Shown: positions 27,501 through 34,477 of the stretch, piece after piece
How the letters are laid out: each line of letters starts with the position of its first letter
Position numbering within the stretch: the first letter of the stretch is position 1
Assembly (NCBI RefSeq): GCF_000315485.1
Contig: NZ_JH992944.1
Coordinates: 570,703-634,702, forward strand
Source of the DNA: Bacteroides oleiciplenus YIT 12058
GTDB taxonomy: Bacteria; Bacteroidota; Bacteroidia; Bacteroidales; Bacteroidaceae
Reading direction: 5' to 3'
DNA: 64,000 nucleotides
Program-made: the position numbers and the translations under genes
The notes under the pieces: model-generated
The model's input: only the letters and a program-made list of their open reading frames with translations
Database searches by the model: none
Told to the model about the DNA's origin: nothing

Positions 27501-27820
27501 AAAGAGTTGATATTCCATGGAGAAGGAATCTTGATGCGCGTTTTGCTCCATGCATTTTCTTGTGGAAGCGGCAATTCCGGTGCAACACCTTTACCTTGCA
27601 CATACTCCTGCGGCAAAGCCACAGGTTGGAAATCCCAGAACCCATTCAGGCAAATCTCTTTCCTATACTCTTTTTCGGTCTTGTTCACAAGGCCCTCACT
27701 TGGTGCAAATGCGAAATCATACACCAATTTCCCGTCGCTTGACGCACTCTGCCCCACTACCTTTCCGGGTAGTGTAAATAAGGCCGACAGCAAGCATACT
27801 AAAATTGCATTTCGTTTCAT
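24593..27820 (-). CDS. GH2 family beta-glycosidase (beta-galactosidase-like)
   Basis: The product has 1075 residues with a signal peptide of about 23 residues. GH2 sugar-binding domain: CLNGFWDFQPV to GGWQDVY-like GIWQDVYMLALP (about 57-240). Ig-like domain about 245-370. The barrel begins with YLNGKPYQLRGDSWHFMG. Candidate acid/base is Glu489 in WSISNEN and candidate nucleophile Glu567 in WGIGEHS. The usual GH2 HHP motif is altered. An additional C-terminal beta-rich region of roughly 350 residues follows. Substrate (beta-galactoside, beta-mannoside or beta-glucuronide) cannot be fixed. Monocistronic, with the repeat operator at 27867-27934 and the terminator at 24486-24520. Confidence 0.88.
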   Translation of the reverse strand: MKRNAILVCLLSALFTLPGKVVGQSASSDGKLVYDFAFAPSEGLVNKTEKEYRKEICLNGFWDFQPVALPQEYVQGKGVAPELPLPQENAWSKTRIKIPSPWNINSFANRDLEGPDHRNYPSYPKEWEQVKMAWMKKKITVPTDWDGQQIKLYFEAVSGYTEVYVNKEKVGENFDIFLPFSVDITDKVAAGETAEVWVGVRSQSLFENNSTIGRRIIPAGSMWGYHIVGIWQDVYMLALPKVHVEDVYVKPLVSKNMLELEVTVQNNTEKKADLQIQGNINEWLNLAGTDVNSAPVPAWELGQEALKVAPVKVAVPANASTKVVLQVPVSGELNFWTPEQPNLYAVLLSLQAKKQTLDVKYERFGWREWTLQGTTQYLNGKPYQLRGDSWHFMGIPQMTRRYAWAWFTAIKGMNGNAVRPHAQIYPRFYLDVADEMGICVLNETANWASDGGPKLDSDLFWEASKEHLRRFVLRDRNHASVFGWSISNENKPVILHVYNRPELMPLQKKAWEDWRDIVRANDPTRPWISADGEDDGDGILPVTVGHYGDMGSMKHWVEIGKPWGIGEHSMAYYGTPEQVAKYNGERAYESQLGRMEGLANECYHLLANQRSMNASYSTVFNMAWYSLKPLPLGKRDLTTEPDINQDGIFFTEYKEGVPGVQPERVGPYCTTFNPGYDPNLPLYDPWPMYDAMRAANAPGHPAWSAYAEVDKKQYEAPEAAPAEKYKEVIFIGGEDSKLKGIMDAQGVKFATKVTAPARMIYIVDGTYTLAAAEKKSMLANIAKGADVWIWGLTPETVNAYNEILPLPVALDNLKRSSYLPVQKSWIRGLNNSDFYFCELQRADASEYSLKGALVEEGDVLLNACKTDWRAWNKRPEEIKTAGTVRSEYECTAATPVFVKYQNSASCFYISTLKEFTNSEKGYNTLGMILKNAGIDCREIEVKSNEVFFLRDNQLVFPAAVKDKLVKTADGWALDIYVFSPRPLDDLLIEPNMPKLTLVVKAKECQLAINDKTYAAAGQNRHEATYKELPLLQGWNKVSIKIGERDKNEFSGNFRCDNRNEFLPSLKVLFVNPEAK

Positions 27821-27866
27821 TAAGAATACTATTTATTTGGTATTAGACATATTTATGTTCTGTCTG

Positions 27867-27934
27867 CAAAGTAAACGGCAGGGCATTAAAAAGGTAGTCG
27901 AAACAGAATTAATATAGACTTAAAAACACATTAA
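27867..27934 (-). promoter_or_regulatory. Promoter with 11-bp repeat operator for the GH2 gene
   Basis: On the minus strand a -7-like element TTACTTTG lies at 27874-27867. Boxes upstream are TTAAT at 27934-27930, TTAAG at 27923-27919, TTAAT at 27912-27908 and TTAAT at 27889-27885. Spacing is 11, 11, 23, then 15 bp, exactly as at 955-1022 and at the susC promoter. Confidence 0.7.
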
Positions 27935-27988
27935 TCATTCATATTTCAGGTTATTTACACGATAAGATGTTTTTTTCTTTGAATTTCG

Positions 27989-27996
27989 TACCTTTG
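27989..27996 (+). promoter_or_regulatory. -7 element for the RlmJ-like gene
   Basis: TACCTTTG matches the Bacteroides -7 consensus TAnnTTTG and lies 55 bp before the ATG at 28052. No good TTTG is seen 19-21 bp upstream, so the call rests on one element. Confidence 0.4.
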
Positions 27997-28051
27997 TCCT
28001 ATGTACTAACAACCATGAGCGCGGACAAATTTAATATAAATCTTCAAGCAT

Positions 28052-28906
28052 ATGGCAACTTACACGCATTTCGGAAAGCAAGCAGATGTATTCAAACATT
28101 TGATATTTTGTGAGGTTCTTCAAAACGAAAAACCTTCAGTCTATGTGGAGACAAATTCAGCCTCCGCCATTTACCGGATGGAACATACACCGGAACAACA
28201 ATACGGTATTTATCACTTTCTGGACAATGCAGATAGAGAAGAAGTACTAAAGAATTCCACTTATTATAAAATGGAATGCCCGGAGATTGCTAAGGAGAAT
28301 TATTTAGGTTCCCCTGCTTTAGCCATGAACATATTAGGAGAACAAACCCGGCAATATCAATTCTTTGATATAGAAAAGGAGGCTTTAGAAAACGTGAGTC
28401 GCTATGCTGATAGAATGAAGCTAAATACTGCTGTCCAGACCTGCAATTCGGATTCACTGACAGGAGTAATGGAACTCTTACCCTCGCTCCCTGCATCTTC
28501 TTTTATCCACATCGACCCTTATGAGATTGATAAAAAAGGAACGTCCGGAACGACGTATCTCGATATATTAGTAAAAGCTACACAAGCAGGCATGAGATGC
28601 CTGTTGTGGTATGGTTTTATGACCGGAGATGACAAAACTCATCTAAATCAATATATCGCCGACAAACTGAAAGAAGCAGGTATCCATGAATACACTTGCG
28701 TGGAACTGACAATGAATTCAATCAGGAAAGATACAATAATCTGCAATCCGGGCATAGTAGGTAGTGGCATTTTAGCTACGAACTTGTCACAGAAATCAAA
28801 TACATTGATTCTTGATTATAGCAAAAAATTAGTCAATCTCTACCAACATGCCGAATATAAAAGTTATGATGGAAGTTTATATAGAGAAGTATTGCGGGAA
28901 GTCTAA
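28052..28906 (+). CDS. RlmJ-like (23S rRNA adenine-N6 methyltransferase family) protein with altered motifs
   Basis: The product has 284 residues and no signal peptide. It aligns by eye with RlmJ: YTHFGKQADVFKHLIFCEVL corresponds to the family N-terminus (HAGNHADVLKH), YVETNSASAIYRM to YLDTHAGAGRYQL, YLGSPALAMNIL to YPGSPLIARLL, and FIHIDPYEI to the DPPYE catalytic motif. RlmJ of E. coli methylates A2030 of 23S rRNA. Here the glycine-rich SAM loop reads NSASA rather than HAGAG, and the catalytic motif has lost one Pro. So it is either a distant family member with changed chemistry or an altered target. It stands alone between two convergent minus-strand units. Confidence 0.65.
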   Translation: MATYTHFGKQADVFKHLIFCEVLQNEKPSVYVETNSASAIYRMEHTPEQQYGIYHFLDNADREEVLKNSTYYKMECPEIAKENYLGSPALAMNILGEQTRQYQFFDIEKEALENVSRYADRMKLNTAVQTCNSDSLTGVMELLPSLPASSFIHIDPYEIDKKGTSGTTYLDILVKATQAGMRCLLWYGFMTGDDKTHLNQYIADKLKEAGIHEYTCVELTMNSIRKDTIICNPGIVGSGILATNLSQKSNTLILDYSKKLVNLYQHAEYKSYDGSLYREVLREV

Positions 28907-28916
28907 ACATAGTAGC

Positions 28917-28983
28917 AAAAAAAAAGGCTATCTATCCCAGACAGCCAATCTTTGTTAACCTTAAATCTAATACTATGAAAAAC
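28917..28983 (-). ncRNA. Predicted small RNA with own promoter and terminator
   Basis: On the minus strand a promoter at 29019-28989 should start transcription near 28983. About 40 bases later a hairpin (GGCT-TCT paired with AGA-AGCC, 28945-28925, loop near 28935) is followed by eight T, a clear intrinsic terminator. The transcript would be about 65-70 nt. It contains a possible nine-codon frame (ATG at 28976 on the opposite strand only), so no protein is expected from it. It lies between the end of the RlmJ-like gene and the end of the DUF1622 gene, not upstream of any gene on its strand, which argues for a stand-alone RNA and not a leader. Confidence 0.65.
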
Positions 28984-28988
28984 ACATT

Positions 28989-29019
28989 GCAAAGATACGG
29001 ACTTTAGGGATATCTCCAA
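28989..29019 (-). promoter_or_regulatory. Promoter of the predicted small RNA
   Basis: Minus strand: TTTG at 29019-29016, a 19-bp spacer, and TATCTTTG at 28996-28989. This is an exact match to the Bacteroides vegetative promoter pattern. Confidence 0.75.
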
Positions 29020-29146
29020 ATTTTCAGGGTCAAACGGAGAGTTTTATAACATGGTTTAATAGAATTAAGGAAGTCGTTAACTACCCGACATTCTAATGTT
29101 AACAATTAACATAACGCAGGCTACATATTTAAGAAATGCATCAGCC

Positions 29147-29497
29147 TCATTCATCTTTCTCACTTTCTACCTCCAACTCCTTAATTTCTTTATTCAGGAA
29201 GACAGAGAGAATCGTTCTCAAAACAACTATCCCTCCTAAAATACCCAATTCGTTCAGAGTAGGTTCCAATACAGTCTTTAGTATATCCGATGCTATGAGG
29301 AATTCAAGTCCCAACAATAAATAAGTCCCGAAGGTAGCACGCAACCTCCGGATATTGGTCGTTGAATATTTGCCTGTAAATCTCTTGAATTCATTGCTAA
29401 GAAAGGATATGATGCTGATTAGTGCTCCGTAGGTGACAATGAGAAGACTTGTCACACTAATTATCGTTGCCAGTGTATTTAAGAAGGTAGTAAGCAT
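29147..29497 (-). CDS. DUF1622 family small membrane protein
   Basis: The product has 116 residues with three hydrophobic segments: about 5-33, 53-72 (TFGTYLLLGLEFLIASDILKTVL) and 85-102 (LGGIVVLRTILSVFLNKEI). The GLEFLIASDI and RTILSVFL motifs are typical of DUF1622 membrane proteins, whose function is unknown. It is a single-gene unit. The charged tail (KEIKELEVESEKDE) should be cytoplasmic or periplasmic depending on topology, which I cannot decide. Confidence 0.8.
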   Translation of the reverse strand: MLTTFLNTLATIISVTSLLIVTYGALISIISFLSNEFKRFTGKYSTTNIRRLRATFGTYLLLGLEFLIASDILKTVLEPTLNELGILGGIVVLRTILSVFLNKEIKELEVESEKDE

Positions 29498-29613
29498 GTC
29501 TATTGTCTTTTTATTGATATAACATTACGGTTCACTTAAATGTTTAAACTTCTAACAGTCTTCCCCTTCAAAAGAATAAAAACATCCGATCAGCAAATTT
29601 ATTTCCTGTTTTA

Positions 29614-29661
29614 CTTGTATGTTTCCAACCGGTAACATATCTTTGTTCCCGATTAGTAACA
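29614..29661 (+). promoter_or_regulatory. Promoter and paired operators of the TetR gene
   Basis: CTTG (29614-29617), a 20-bp spacer and TATCTTTG (29638-29645) form the promoter. Two 18-bp near-palindromes flank and overlap the -7 element: TGTTTCCAACCGGTAACA at 29620-29637 and TGTTCCCGATTAGTAACA at 29644-29661, 24 bp apart. The same element occurs before the next operon at 30325. Position over the promoter implies autorepression. Confidence 0.7.
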
Positions 29662-29670
29662 TACAATTAT

Positions 29671-30279
29671 ATGGCAGCAAAGAACATCACTTCGGAAAGG
29701 GACAGAGAAACAACAGAAAGGCGTATACTGGACACCATCGGCCAAATGATAAGTGAAAACGGATTTGAGAAAATAGGAATCAATGCCGTTGCCACCCAGT
29801 CCGGTGTATCCAAGATATTGATATACCGCTATTTTGGTTCGGTAGAAGGGCTTATGGCTACCTATATCCGCCAGCATGATTTCTGGATTAACTTTCCGCA
29901 AGAACTTCCGGAACGCGACAAACTGCCGGAATACTTGAAGCAGATGTTCCGAAGCCAGATAGAACAACTACGCAGCAACCCTACTCTGCGAAGGCTGCAC
30001 CGCTGGGAACTCTCTTCCGACAATGAAATAATCGTGAGGCTGAGGGAGCAACGCGAAAACGCCGGCATGCAGCGTATAAAAAGAATCAGCGAACTGACAG
30101 GCTATCCATTAAAAGAACTCGAAGTGCTGGCCTCCGTCCTAACAGCATCCATCACCTACCTTGTGATGCTGGAAGAATTCTGCCCGGTTTACAACGGAAT
30201 CCCTCTGAACAATAACTCAGGATGGGAACAAATCACCCAAGGAATAGACTCTCTTATCGATAAGGTTTTCCAAGTGTAA
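29671..30279 (+). CDS. TetR/AcrR family transcriptional repressor
   Basis: The product has 202 residues. The N-terminal helix-turn-helix is clear: TTERRILDTIGQMISENGFEKIGINAVATQSGVSKILIYRYFGSVEGLMATYI (about 9-62). The remaining all-helical part is the ligand/dimer domain. Three copies of an 18-bp near-palindrome, two over its own promoter and one before the downstream operon at 30378, suggest it controls itself and the lipoprotein/beta-barrel pair. The inducer is unknown. Confidence 0.9.
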   Translation: MAAKNITSERDRETTERRILDTIGQMISENGFEKIGINAVATQSGVSKILIYRYFGSVEGLMATYIRQHDFWINFPQELPERDKLPEYLKQMFRSQIEQLRSNPTLRRLHRWELSSDNEIIVRLREQRENAGMQRIKRISELTGYPLKELEVLASVLTASITYLVMLEEFCPVYNGIPLNNNSGWEQITQGIDSLIDKVFQV

Positions 30280-30324
30280 TGCATAAAAGGCAGATATAAG
30301 TATCCGGATCACTTATGCCCGCAA

Positions 30325-30342
30325 TGTTCCCACTTGGTAACA
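30325..30342 (+). promoter_or_regulatory. TetR-type operator before the lipoprotein operon
   Basis: TGTTCCCACTTGGTAACA has the same layout (TGTTyCC, 4 bp, GGTAACA) as the two sites over the TetR promoter at 29620 and 29644. It lies 36 bp upstream of the ATG at 30378. Confidence 0.7.
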
Positions 30343-30377
30343 AACTCATTTTATAGTAACAATCAAATGAATTAAAG

Positions 30378-31100
30378 ATGAAGAAAATGATTATGACATG
30401 GATTTGTTTATCACTTTTCTCTTTCTGTTCCTGTCAGAAAGAGCTGATTGAATATGAAGCAGGAGATGTAAAAGTATGCATCGAAGAAGGTGAAGAATGG
30501 CCGCACGACTTCCCGCTATTTCTGGGAATCAAGAAAAAGAATCCGCCCCAGATTGCCATCTGGATGGAAGATATGAAAGGGAATTACTTGTCTACCATCT
30601 ATGCCAGCCACAAAATTGCAACCCAGTCCTGGCAAAGTTCAGGAGGCAACAGAAGAAAAGAGGCCCTGCCCCACTGGTGCCATGCACGGGGCATACAGTA
30701 TAAGGACGGACTTTACCTGCCAACCAAAGAGGAGCCGCTCACGGATGGAATATCCGGAGCAACTCCCCGTGGTAGTTTCGACGTAAAATTACATCCATCC
30801 GATAAACTGAAACAGTTCAGGATTAAAGTGGAAATCAACCATTCGACGGATTTCAACGACTACTATACCAAGGCGAGCAAAGAGGGCGAACCGGGTTATT
30901 CGGGTGGTAAAGAGGGGAGCGGACAACCGGCGGTGGTTTATTCTGCAGATGTGGACTTATCCTCCGGTCAGAAAGCATTTGAAGCCGTTCTGCTCGGGCA
31001 TAGCAGTCCCGACGGTAGTTCCGGTGACTTGGAAACCGATACCTCCGCACTGACTACTGCTCTCCATATTGTAAAACGCATAACTGTAAATGTACAATGA
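30378..31100 (+). CDS. DUF2271-like lipoprotein
   Basis: The product has 240 residues. The lipoprotein signal ends at FSFCSC with an acylatable Cys at about residue 19. Features include PPQIAIWMEDMKGNYLSTIYASHK, a W-containing SGATPRGSFDV stretch and VYSADVDLSSG, which resemble DUF2271 periplasmic proteins of unknown function. Its stop overlaps the start of the outer-membrane beta-barrel gene by four bases (ATGA at 31097). With the TetR operator upstream the pair forms a small regulated envelope module. Function is not known. Confidence 0.6.
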   Translation: MKKMIMTWICLSLFSFCSCQKELIEYEAGDVKVCIEEGEEWPHDFPLFLGIKKKNPPQIAIWMEDMKGNYLSTIYASHKIATQSWQSSGGNRRKEALPHWCHARGIQYKDGLYLPTKEEPLTDGISGATPRGSFDVKLHPSDKLKQFRIKVEINHSTDFNDYYTKASKEGEPGYSGGKEGSGQPAVVYSADVDLSSGQKAFEAVLLGHSSPDGSSGDLETDTSALTTALHIVKRITVNVQ

Positions 31101-31621
31101 AAAAGATTATCTTTATACTCCTGTTATTTCTGACAAATCCCATTGTGAAGGGCCAGATTACAGACCGTTTCACCTACATGACCACCATCGGAACGGGAAT
31201 TTCTATGGATACCCCTTCTACCACTCCATTCGCCTGGCAAGTGGCAGGACACTACAAGCTATCAGAACGCTTCTCTGCGGGCATCGGCACCGGATTATCT
31301 TTCTATGAGAAAGCGCTGATCCCCCTCTTCGCCGACGCCAGATTTCAACTGACTAAACCAAGAAGATTTGTCCCCTATCTGCAATGCGGCATCGGATATG
31401 CTTTCGCTCCCGATGAAGATGCCAATGGTGGTTTCTTCTTTCATCCATCCGTAGGTGTACAGTATAAAATGCGTGGTAAAACGACGCTTCTGTTAAGCAT
31501 AGGATATGAAATCCAAAACCTGGAACGGTTGAAAAAGTATGAGAACAGCCACTATGCGGCAGAATTCCGGGAGAAGCTCCACCACAACTCAATTTCAATA
31601 AAATTAGGGGTTATGCTTTAG
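31097..31621 (+). CDS. Small outer-membrane beta-barrel protein
   Basis: The product has 174 residues with signal peptide MKKIIFILLLFLTNPIVKGQ. The rest alternates hydrophobic and polar residues in strands with turns (FAWQVAGHYKLSERFSAGIGTGLSFYE, PYLQCGIGYAFAP, FFFHPSVGVQYKM, LLLSIGYEIQNL, SISIKLGVML). It ends in a hydrophobic residue as barrel proteins do. It fits an eight-stranded OmpA/OmpW-like barrel. Translationally coupled to the DUF2271-like lipoprotein by an ATGA overlap. Confidence 0.7.
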   Translation: MKKIIFILLLFLTNPIVKGQITDRFTYMTTIGTGISMDTPSTTPFAWQVAGHYKLSERFSAGIGTGLSFYEKALIPLFADARFQLTKPRRFVPYLQCGIGYAFAPDEDANGGFFFHPSVGVQYKMRGKTTLLLSIGYEIQNLERLKKYENSHYAAEFREKLHHNSISIKLGVML

Positions 31622-31670
31622 AAAAGTCCTCCCTATGGGACAAAAAGACATCAATATGAATAATATTCCA

Positions 31671-31701
31671 TTCGGAGAAAGTAAGATTTCGCCTACTTTT
31701 G
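31671..31701 (+). promoter_or_regulatory. Promoter of the tandem esterase gene
   Basis: TTCG (31671-31674), a 19-bp spacer and TACTTTTG (31694-31701). This is 30 bp before the ATG at 31731. No TTAAT boxes are in phase, so it is not part of the 11-bp repeat regulon. Confidence 0.55.
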
Positions 31702-31730
31702 CACAAAACATAGCATAAAGTAATAAAAAA

Positions 31731-33368
31731 ATGAATAGACACACATTTTGCAGCTACTTGATTTTGGGAGTTGCATTCGCATTCTGTCTGCCGATGCAAG
31801 CCCAAAACAAGGTGGCTGCACCCATGAAGGACGTCAACCAGGTAATTGACAATACACTGGATAGTTTGAACAAAGCACGGACAGCACGTCCGATAGCCGG
31901 TTCCAGCCGCAAAGGCAATAATCCGGTTTTGTTTTTAGTAGGAAACTCCACCATGCGCACCGGCACCTTGGGCAACGGCAACAATGGTCAATGGGGCTGG
32001 GGGTATTACGCCGGAGACCACTTTGACCAGAACCGGATAACGGTAGAAAACCACGCACTGGGCGGAACAAGCAGCCGCACGTTCTACAAGCATCTATGGC
32101 CGGATGTCATCAAAGGAGTGCGCCCGGGCGACTGGGTGATTATCGAATTGGGACACAACGACAATGGTCCTTACGATAGCGGACGTGCACGCGCCTCCAT
32201 TCCCGGAATTGGCAAAGACAGCCTGAACGTAACCATTCAGGAAACCGGAGTAAAAGAAACGGTATATAGCTATGGCGAGTACATGCGCCGTTTTGTGCAG
32301 GAAGTGAAAGCGAAAGGCGCCCACCCCATCCTGTTCTCACTGACGCCCCGCAATGCCTGGGAAGATAAAGACAGCACGATCGTGACGCGTGTCAACAAGA
32401 CATTCGGGCTGTGGGCAAAGCAAATAGCCGAAGAACAACAAGTGCCCTTTATCGACTTGAACGACATCACCGCCCGTAAGTTCGAGAAATTCGGCAAAGA
32501 GAAGGTGAAATATATGTTCTATCTGGACCGCATCCATACCAGTGCTTTCGGCGCTAAAGTGAACGCAGCTTCTGCCGCCGAAGGTATTCGGGAGTGCGCA
32601 GGTCTGGAGCTGGCAAACTATCTGAAACCAGTAGAGAAAGACACGCTCACCGGTGCCAGCCGGAAAGAAGGTTGTCCGGTAGTGTTCACCATCGGAGACA
32701 GCACGGTGAAGAATAAAGATGATGATAAAGACGGCATGTGGGGCTGGGGTAGCGTGATAGCCGGCGAGTTCAACCTGAAAAAGGTGACTGTTGAGAATCA
32801 TGCCATGGCAGGACGCAGTGCACGTACATTCCTGGACGAAGGCCGTTGGAACAAGGTTTATGATGCCCTGCAACCCGGTGATTTCGTACTTATCCAGTTT
32901 GGCCATAATGACGGAGGAGACATCAACGTAGGCAAAGCGCGCGGCGAGCTGCACGGTTCGGGAAACGAAAGCAAGGTTTTCCTGATGGAAAAAACAGGAA
33001 AATATCAGGTGATTTACAGCTTTGGCTGGTATCTGCGCAAGTTTATTATGGATGCACAGGAAAAGGGGGCCATCCCCATCGTACTGAGTCACACACCCCG
33101 CAACAAGTGGAAAGATGGGGAAATTGAACGCAATACGAACAGTTATGGCAAGTGGACGCGTGAGGCGGCAGAAATGACCGGTGCCTACTTCATTGATTTG
33201 AATAAACTATCGGCTGATAAACTACAGAAGATGGGGCCCAAGAAGACACCCGCTTTCTACAACACCGACCACACGCACACCTCACTAAAGGGTGCACGCA
33301 TGAATGCCCGGAGTATTGCAGAAGGGATAAAGGCTACTGATTGCCCGTTGAAGAAGTACTTGAAGTAA
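31731..33368 (+). CDS. Tandem-domain SGNH esterase (CE12 rhamnogalacturonan acetylesterase-like)
   Basis: The product has 545 residues with a signal peptide of about 24 residues. Two homologous SGNH domains lie at about 64-295 and 315-540. Domain 2 has a canonical GDST (Ser324), HAMAGRSARTF, QFGHND and DHTHTSLKGARMNA. Domain 1 has GNST (Ser73), HALGGTSSRTF, ELGHND and LDRIHTSAFGAKVNA (Asp266, His269). CE12 enzymes remove acetyl groups from pectic rhamnogalacturonan. The Asp to Asn change in the first GDS block is unusual. The gene ends 35 bp inside the convergent GH43-like gene. Confidence 0.85.
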   Translation: MNRHTFCSYLILGVAFAFCLPMQAQNKVAAPMKDVNQVIDNTLDSLNKARTARPIAGSSRKGNNPVLFLVGNSTMRTGTLGNGNNGQWGWGYYAGDHFDQNRITVENHALGGTSSRTFYKHLWPDVIKGVRPGDWVIIELGHNDNGPYDSGRARASIPGIGKDSLNVTIQETGVKETVYSYGEYMRRFVQEVKAKGAHPILFSLTPRNAWEDKDSTIVTRVNKTFGLWAKQIAEEQQVPFIDLNDITARKFEKFGKEKVKYMFYLDRIHTSAFGAKVNAASAAEGIRECAGLELANYLKPVEKDTLTGASRKEGCPVVFTIGDSTVKNKDDDKDGMWGWGSVIAGEFNLKKVTVENHAMAGRSARTFLDEGRWNKVYDALQPGDFVLIQFGHNDGGDINVGKARGELHGSGNESKVFLMEKTGKYQVIYSFGWYLRKFIMDAQEKGAIPIVLSHTPRNKWKDGEIERNTNSYGKWTREAAEMTGAYFIDLNKLSADKLQKMGPKKTPAFYNTDHTHTSLKGARMNARSIAEGIKATDCPLKKYLK

Positions 33369-34302
33369 GCAAGGCCTCCACCACTGAGGCATCTACTTTG
33401 AAAGCCGTTCCATGACGTGTTCCCTTCGGGAAAGAAACCCGGTCGGACACGTCTTCCCACGTCTTTCCATTATCCAATGAGCGGACCGCCCCGTAACGAT
33501 GGTCGCGATATTTATCGAAGTAAACGTAAAGCGCATCACCCACATAGAGCGGGGCAGGGCCTTCCGCCCAGTAATCACCGGTTATGGGAGCAGATACTTC
33601 AACCGGAAATCCATCCCTGATATTCCTTGTACGCGTAATCCGCAGGTTCTTTTCCGGCGGATTGGAGTTTTCATTCTTCACTACCATAATCAACTCGCCG
33701 CTCTTGGGCACCTTCACAATAGCGGCGTCGATGACGCTGAAATCAGGATTGAAGAACATCTTGGTTTCGGAAAAAGTACGGAAATCTTTTGTTGTTACAT
33801 AGTACATGCGATGGTTCAAACCCTTTTCGCTCTCACTGGTAGCCACTTCTTTGTGGCGGCCGGGGATGGTGGTGGCCCAGAAGATATAATAAGTTTGCGA
33901 CGGTTCATCGTAGAAAAGTTCGGGTGCCCAGCAATTATGCGCGGTAGGTTCGTGCATCATGACGGGAATGGCTTGTTGCTCGCTCCAGTGAACCAAGTCG
34001 CGGGAGGAGGCATAGCCGATGATGCGGTCCGTCCAACTGGAAGTCCACACCATGTGGAAGGTTCCGTCGGGCGACTGGCAGATGCTGGGGTCGCGCATCA
34101 GTTTGTCTTTCCCCACTGCGGGAGTCAGGAAAGAGCGTCCCTCGTTCAGTGGCGTCCAGGTCAGGCCGTCATAACTATAGGCCAGATGCAGGCCGTCTTC
34201 ACTGTTACCGATAAAGTAAGAAAAAAGATAAGCGGGTTTTCCGGCAAAGGCGGTCAATGCCAGGCAAAGGGTCAGCACCAGGCAGGTTATTCTTCTTTTC
34301 AT
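33334..34302 (-). CDS. GH43-like five-bladed beta-propeller glycosidase
   Basis: The product has 322 residues when started at MKRRITC; the ATG at 34344 would add an implausible 14 residues before the signal peptide. Motifs: AYSYDGLTWTPLNEG, LMRDPSICQSPDGTFHMVWTS (Asp expected as pKa modulator or base), HNCWAPELFYDEPSQTYYIFWAT, and GDYWAEGPAPLYVGDALYVYFD (Glu as candidate acid). These fit clan GH-F/GH43-type arabinosidases or xylosidases in general shape; some relatives are galactan-active. It overlaps the convergent esterase gene by 35 bp at the 3' end. Single-gene unit with its own promoter. Confidence 0.75.
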   Translation of the reverse strand: MKRRITCLVLTLCLALTAFAGKPAYLFSYFIGNSEDGLHLAYSYDGLTWTPLNEGRSFLTPAVGKDKLMRDPSICQSPDGTFHMVWTSSWTDRIIGYASSRDLVHWSEQQAIPVMMHEPTAHNCWAPELFYDEPSQTYYIFWATTIPGRHKEVATSESEKGLNHRMYYVTTKDFRTFSETKMFFNPDFSVIDAAIVKVPKSGELIMVVKNENSNPPEKNLRITRTRNIRDGFPVEVSAPITGDYWAEGPAPLYVGDALYVYFDKYRDHRYGAVRSLDNGKTWEDVSDRVSFPKGTRHGTAFKVDASVVEALLTSSTSSTGNQ

Positions 34303-34332
34303 GGGTTCATCAAGATTAAAAAGTTTACTTTG

Positions 34333-34364
34333 CAAATATACCATATCTCCGGGACATACCCAAG
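34333..34364 (-). promoter_or_regulatory. Promoter of the GH43-like gene
   Basis: Minus strand: CTTG at 34364-34361, 20-bp spacer, TATATTTG at 34340-34333, then 30 bp to the ATG at 34302. No in-phase TTAAT boxes are found. Confidence 0.55.
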
Positions 34365-34477
34365 CCCCGGAGAAATGCTAAAATAGAAAGGACATGGTTA
34401 ATTATTTGAAAAGGAGGACTTCATAAAATAAATAATCACTTCTTTTGTTCCCACCAAGAACAAAAACAGCCCCCTAC

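Noticed and set aside
31694..31701. CE12 promoter as a further member of the 11-bp repeat regulon
   Set aside because: No TTAAT-like box lies 15 bp upstream of the -7 element, and a near-normal -33 element is present.
32337..33092. 251-codon minus-strand ORF inside the CE12-like gene
   Set aside because: It is the mirror frame of a clear esterase with all family motifs; long mirror frames are expected in this GC-richer part.
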